Positions 59,779 through 64,000 of a DNA stretch of 64,000 bases are shown here, piece after piece. The translations under genes and the position numbers were made by a program. Position 1 is the stretch's first letter. Each line of letters begins with the position of its first letter. The stretch is from Zerene cesonia (lineage: Eukaryota > Arthropoda > Insecta > Lepidoptera > Pieridae). The stretch spans positions 868,001-932,000 of the forward strand of contig NW_024045134.1 in assembly GCF_012273895.1 (NCBI RefSeq), written 5' to 3'. The notes under the pieces were generated by a model. That model did not search any database. It saw only the letters and a list, made by a program, of their open reading frames with translations, and had not been told where the DNA came from.

Positions 59779-59870
59779 TAAATTATATAAAATTAAAATG
59801 TAATACTTGTTTAGAAAATTTATGTAATACAATTGTGTTATATAAAATAAAGTCATTCTATTTAATTAAG

Positions 59871-60081
59871 TGACCGCCTCCTTGGCACAGTGGTTAACGC
59901 ATGAGCGTAGAACCGAGAGGTCCTGGGTTCAATTCCCGGTGGGGACGCACAAAAAAAAATGTCTCGGTCTGGCAGGACACAGAAGGCTGATCACCTACTT
60001 GTCCGTAAAGAAAATCGATCAGTGAAACAGATGAACATCATCTGCCCCATACCCCAGTAGGGGACACGGGACTTCACTTTT
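59871..60081 (+). mobile_element. tRNA-derived SINE, second family, copy 2, with target-site duplication
   Basis: A box TGGCACAGTGG and B box GGGTTCAATTCCCGG lie in a tRNA-like head, followed by an A-run and a ~120-bp body ending GGGGACACGGGACTTCAC. A perfect 12-bp duplication, TATTTAATTAAG, flanks it (59859-59870 and 60082-60093), which fixes both ends. Confidence 0.9.
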
Positions 60082-60293
60082 TATTTAATTAAGTAATAAG
60101 TAAAGATATATACACAAAGCTTCCATTGATTTTTTTTTATACCTAAAAAATTTGTATAAAACTTAGGCAAATTAATGTCTTCTTCTCTATAGAAACGACA
60201 GACTACATCATGCTTAGTTTAAATCATTACTGTAAAACCTCTTGTAAAACATGCTATCTATTCTTTTATATCATAAGCCTTGATATCTATCCT

Positions 60294-60493
60294 TCCTACT
60301 AATATTACAAATGCGAAAGTTTGTAAGGATGTGTGTGTGTTTGTTACTCTGTCACGCAAAAACTACAGAACCGATTGCAATAAAATTTGGTACGTAGACA
60401 GCTGGACAACTGGAATAACATAAAGGCAACTTTTTATCCCGATATTCCGACGGGATATGCACTTACGCGGGTGTAACCGCGGGGCGCAGCTAG
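60294..60493 (+). mobile_element. Non-autonomous Helitron, family 1
   Basis: TCCTACTAATATTACAAATG at the 5' end; the hairpin has one change (GGTGTAACC); GGGGCGCAG-CTAG|T at the 3' end. Confidence 0.8.
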
Positions 60494-60950
60494 TAGCTAA
60501 ATATGAACAATATTTTTAGTATTAACTGTCACAAACAACTAAAGACACTTGTGTGACAGAAACCAAAGCTCAAAGAAGCTCGAAGCTTGAAGAGTACTTA
60601 CAGCGTTTAAAGGGTGCTGCAGTTAAGGACAGTCACTAGCTGAAAGACATTGTTTTGATAAAACTGACTTGTTTTTTTGACAACTAGTTTTTATATGAGC
60701 CCAGGCCTCATCAAGGCAATTAATAAATAATACAATAAAATAAATTTACTCTTATTACCTTTGAAATAAGATGCGGAATAGGGTACGAATCACTACATAG
60801 TATAAAATTAAGTTGCTTTCTTTGTCCTTATGTCCCTATGTATGCTTAAATCTTTAAAACTACGCATCGAATTTTGATGGGGTGTTGTTAAATAGATAGA
60901 GTGGTTGGAGAGGAAGATTTATGTGCATAATAACATCTATTATACTATTT

Positions 60951-61230
60951 AATTTTTAGTTTTATAGCATTGAAATGCTTTATAAATGAGAAATTTTTGA
61001 AAGAATAGAAAAAATTTGATCACGAGGCAGGATTCGAACCTGCGTATCTTGCCTAACCGTAGCAACGCCTAGCCTCTCGGCCACCCGTGATCCTGCCACA
61101 GTAATCGAATTTCTTCTACTCTTTTGGTTTCATGTGCCTAAGGGTTACGGTTACGGTTACGGTTAGGCAAGATACGCAGGTTCGAATCCTGCCTCGTGAT
61201 CAAATTTTTTCTATTCTTTCAAAAATTTCT
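60951..61230 (-). mobile_element. SINE-like element built on a tRNA-like inverted repeat
   Basis: 280 bp, bounded by a perfect 17-bp duplication, CATCTATTATACTATTT (60934-60950 and 61231-61247). Inside, 60986-61061 and 61158-61233 (the last 3 bases shared with the duplication) are perfect reverse complements over 76 nt, separated by 96 bp. The left arm opens the tRNA-like unit of 61020-61090. The right arm repeats its anticodon-loop-to-3' half together with the flanking T-run. A (GGTTAC)3 tract lies at the right arm's inner edge. The left terminal ~35 bp, with ATTTTTAGTTTTATAGCATTG, recur in the copies near 8.7 and 30.8 kb. Confidence 0.75.
61020..61090 (-). tRNA. tRNA-like cloverleaf, probable pseudo-tRNA (anticodon position GGT)
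   Basis: On the minus strand this 71-nt unit folds fully: 7-bp acceptor TCACGGG/CTCGTGA (one G-T), D arm GCC...GGC with A box TGGCCGAGAGG, anticodon stem TTGCT/GGCAA, 5-nt variable loop, T arm GCAGG-TTCGAAT-CCTGC with a perfect B box, and a TTTTTT terminator 10 nt downstream. The anticodon loop reads ACGGTTA, so position 33 is C instead of the near-universal T. The isotype cannot be assigned with confidence (GGT would be threonine; the D arm looks serine/leucine-like). Confidence 0.45.
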
Positions 61231-61504
61231 CATCTATTATACTATTTCGAATTAAATGGCAAAAGCTACTTTTATTACATTATAACAGCAACGAAGCATG
61301 GCGCTTTGATTGTAGTCAAATAAATATTAGTCTCTTTGTTTTTGCAGGCCACAATCTATCTGCATACCAAATTTCTACTAAATTCGTGAAAGTTTTTTTT
61401 GTGGGAATCATCAACAAAGGTATTTAATTCAAACCGAATAGCATTTCGATTTTAACATACGTTGTTTTTACTTTAAACAGTACATCACAAGAAAATATAA
61501 AATA

Positions 61505-61704
61505 CTAGCTGCGACCATCGGTTTCACCCGCGTAAGTCCGTATCCCGTAGGAATATCGGGATAAAAATATGCCTATATGCTATTCCAGTTGTCCAGCTGT
61601 CTATGTGTCATATTTCATTGCAATCGGTTCAGTAGTTTTTGCGTGAAAGAGCAACAAACACACACACATCCTTACAAACTTTCGCATTTATAATATTAGT
61701 GGGA
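61505..61704 (-). mobile_element. Non-autonomous Helitron, family 1, altered hairpin
   Basis: Minus strand: TCCCACTAATATTATAAATG at the 5' end, 3' end GGTGAAACCGATGGTCGCAG-CTAG|T. The CCGCG side of the hairpin has mutated. Confidence 0.75.
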
Positions 61705-62352
61705 TAAAGGAATTGATTTGTTTAAGAACGTGTGACCGCTTTTCTCCCAATATAAAACTCCACTATTATATACATACACGAAACTCACGACTGAATCGCA
61801 ATGAATGCCCTATAATGCGTGATCGCTCGCTTAGTGCAAGAGTTTCCCCATGCATTGCAAGCAATGAATAATTTTCAATAAGTGTTCATTGTGAGCTTTT
61901 TGTCATTATACATAATATGTTGACATATATGAAATTTTTGTGACTCAACAATGGTATTATGTGATGATCGAAAATACCTGTTTACAATGAGTGTAGTAAA
62001 CAAATAATTATAAGAATTAAAATTATTGAAAGTCCTAAATAACATTGTTCTGTTAACATGGGATCTAGGTTTTTATTTTTCATTATTGTTGCGATCAAAT
62101 TTAAGAATTACGAGAGAGATTAATCTTAACTTATAAAATGTCGTAAGAGGTGTTACCCAACCATATCCATGCACCACAATTTATCCATTTATGTTCCCTC
62201 TAAAACTGTAATTTATTTCACTTTTGACTTTCATGTAGGGAGGATATATTCAAAAGATACTCTGTCTTTTGGGGATGAAGAGGATGTGCGATACTTAACT
62301 ACAACCTTCTCGGTGGTCAATCCCAAAGCATATTAGCAGGAACCCCGGAATC
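61705..62352. other. Intergenic, no gene recognised
   Basis: AT-rich flank of the candidate exon that follows. Confidence 0.3.
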
Positions 62353-62502
62353 TCATATGAAAAGATCCAGTGTCTCCACAGCAATATCCCAAGCTATGTG
62401 GTTCCTTTTCCATTCACACATTTCAAATGAAATTGTGGAATGAATCGCTGGACTGTCATGAGGGCAGCTCTTAATCCCTTGAACAATCCTCGGTCCTTTG
62501 AG
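62353..62502 (-). CDS. Candidate terminal exon, unidentified
   Basis: Minus strand: a convincing acceptor (long T/A-rich tract ending TTTTTGCAG at 62503) opens a 49-residue frame to a stop at 62353. The composition is protein-like (GPRIVQGIKSCPHD, then EMCEWKRNHIAWD). A possible preceding exon, frame 62545-62665 (MPDNSLSDNVTIMFF, then PLDVEVPIDIP), lies upstream, but its donor is weak. I do not recognise the family. It may belong to a host gene or to a degraded transposon. Confidence 0.25.
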   Translation of the reverse strand, partial: LKGPRIVQGIKSCPHDSPAIHSTISFEMCEWKRNHIAWDIAVETLDLFI

Positions 62503-63235
62503 CTGCAAAAATACAAATATATATAGATATAAATATATATACATAGATGATATTAAATGAGAAGAATTGAGAGAGAATTGGTATGTCTATTGGTACTTCG
62601 ACATCTAAAGGCATACAGTTAAAAAACATGATGGTGACATTGTCACTTAGGCTGTTGTCCGGCATTACTTCGTTCCCTAGACTGATAATGCTTTTTAACT
62701 GCCACTAAAGAGAAGTCCCTCGCACTAACGCTATTCATATGTACTCTATTCATTCAAAGCATTTGAATGGTTCTAGCGTAAAATGTAAACAAATAGACAA
62801 ACTAGGGGAAGTTCAAGATACATTTTTCTTAGATATATGAGTAGATGTGCTCCGCGGTTTCGTCGACGTCCTACATGATGTTATAGCCTATAGATGACAA
62901 CATTGATAAGAAATAGCATGTATTGTCATTATCTATAACATACACATGGCCTATCAGCTGCTATCTTCTCTCATATTCAAAGCTTTTCCTCCTGAAGGGC
63001 CAATTACCCCAAGGGTATAACAACGGGGCGGTTTATTTGTATATAAAGAGGTTGTAATAAGATTAAGATAAGCTATCTATGGGCGATGTTGTGGAAGTTC
63101 GCATAACTCGGTTTAGCCACGCGATTTATCACAATTTGTGCCTCCTTCATTTTATGACTTGCATAAGCTATTGTAATAATGGGCTAAGCTTTCCCCGTGG
63201 TTCTTATGTAGGCACTCAGGGATCACGTACACTTT

Positions 63236-63405
63236 TTTTAAATTTTGTCATAGTGGGCAACTGAACTGGTGGTTCGCTTGATGGTAAGCGATCACCACCG
63301 CCCATGAACATTCGCAAAGGTGCTCTTGCGAATGCGTTGTAGCATGGGCTTGACAACTGGAAAGAAGGAAGGGTGTAGATGAGGAAACATAGCCTACGGT
63401 GATTT
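63236..63405 (-). mobile_element. Metulj-like SINE, 3' two-thirds
   Basis: Reversed: CATAGTGGGCAACTGAACTGGTGG, CACCACCGCCCATGAACATTC, TTGACAACTGGAAAGAAGG. The A-tail appears as a short TTTTTTT. Confidence 0.65.
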
Positions 63406-63802
63406 TGAAATACGTAAAAATAAACAAACTTCAGCTTTATTACTAGCGCTGATGACATCATCGCCTTATGATTCTAACCCTTACCACAGATAATAAAGCC
63501 TTACCTTTATCGAAGGATAATCGCAAACGCAATATTTCTCTTTATGATAAATACTTACATATTTTTTGTAGGTAGAAATATGTAAAAACTTTTCGTACGT
63601 ACGTAACGTAAGCCACCGCTTACCAGCCAATCTAATGGGTTAAACTCTTTGATGAAAAACATTTAATATTATTAATAAATATTCTTTTGATCGCGAATGT
63701 ATAAGAGCATAAGGCGCTTACGAATTATATTCATGGAGTTGTTTTTAAAAACTTTGGAATAGACGTTAAGTATATACAAAGGAATGTGTTCTTGAATATT
63801 CT

Positions 63803-64000
63803 TATTATATTATGAATTCGAGAGTTTGTTTGTCTGTCTTTCTTTAACGTCGCAATGGATCGCCTTTATGATATAATTTGTATGAGGTAGTTTAAGGTTA
63901 GAGAGTGACATGGGCTACTTTTGTACAGGGGTGAAATATCTATTTCATTCAATTCATTCATGGGAATATGACTACGTGGGCAAAGCCGCGGTCGGAAAGC
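63803..64000 (+). mobile_element. Helitron-like element running off the window end
   Basis: Starts near ATTATATTATGAATTCG and reaches GTGGGCAAAGCCGCGGTCGGAAAGC at the last base. The expected final TAG lies just outside the window. Confidence 0.5.

Larger units (their letters stand above)
60790..61269 (+). mobile_element. Non-autonomous Helitron, family 2, split by another element
   Basis: The left part, 60790-60950, starts A|TCACTACATAGTATAAAAT. The right part resumes at 61248 with CGAATTAAATGGCAAAAG and ends CTAC. The 297 bp between are the tRNA-like element plus one copy of its 17-bp target duplication. Confidence 0.7.

Noticed and set aside
61141..61165. GGTTAC repeat as a telomere-like tract
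   Set aside because: The insect telomere unit is TTAGG. Here three GGTTAC units arise at the edge of the inverted tRNA-like repeat.

Overview
The window is from an insect nuclear genome, most likely a lepidopteran and probably a butterfly. It is AT-rich. Genes are split by many GT-AG introns, and introns and intergenic DNA are packed with short non-autonomous elements of lepidopteran type: Helitrons (5'-TC, GC-rich 3' hairpin, CTAG-3' ends), tRNA-derived SINEs, a Metulj-like SINE family, and LINE tails. There is no operon, prophage or CRISPR. Four N gaps interrupt it: three of exactly 1000 N (11836-12835, 34577-35576, 38389-39388) and one of 28 N (27262-27289).

Layout. Positions 1-5.4 kb hold the 3' part of a multi-exon C2H2 zinc-finger gene (+ strand; 13 fingers and an acidic C-terminal tail). 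Its poly(A) signal lies about 340 bp before the start codon of the next gene. Positions 5.7-28.9 kb hold a 21-exon VWA8 orthologue (+ strand), a mitochondrial AAA+ ATPase with a C-terminal von Willebrand A domain. The full open frame was rebuilt exon by exon and all visible splice phases agree. Its 10-kb intron 5 contains an antisense, apparently single-exon gene for a 325-residue basic/acidic protein of unknown function. From 28.9 kb to 64 kb no convincing host gene is visible. This 35 kb is repeat-rich, with LINE fragments at two of the gaps, two SINE copies with target-site duplications, and many Helitron copies.

Points of interest. (1) A short dispersed element carries a tRNA-like cloverleaf with A and B boxes and a T-run terminator, inside a perfect 76-nt inverted repeat. 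It sits inside a Helitron and is flanked by a perfect 17-bp target-site duplication. A 53-bp deletion derivative with its own 12-bp duplication and a third degenerate copy show that it is a mobile family. (2) VWA8 lacks roughly 500 residues that lie between the AAA+ and VWA halves of the vertebrate protein; the join falls inside one exon. (3) VWA8 intron 14 uses a GC-AG splice pair, and a 9-bp minisatellite abuts the acceptor of exon 19. (4) The antisense intronic gene is unidentified.

The two host genes and the nested gene show no sequence evidence of working in one pathway. Their proximity is positional only.
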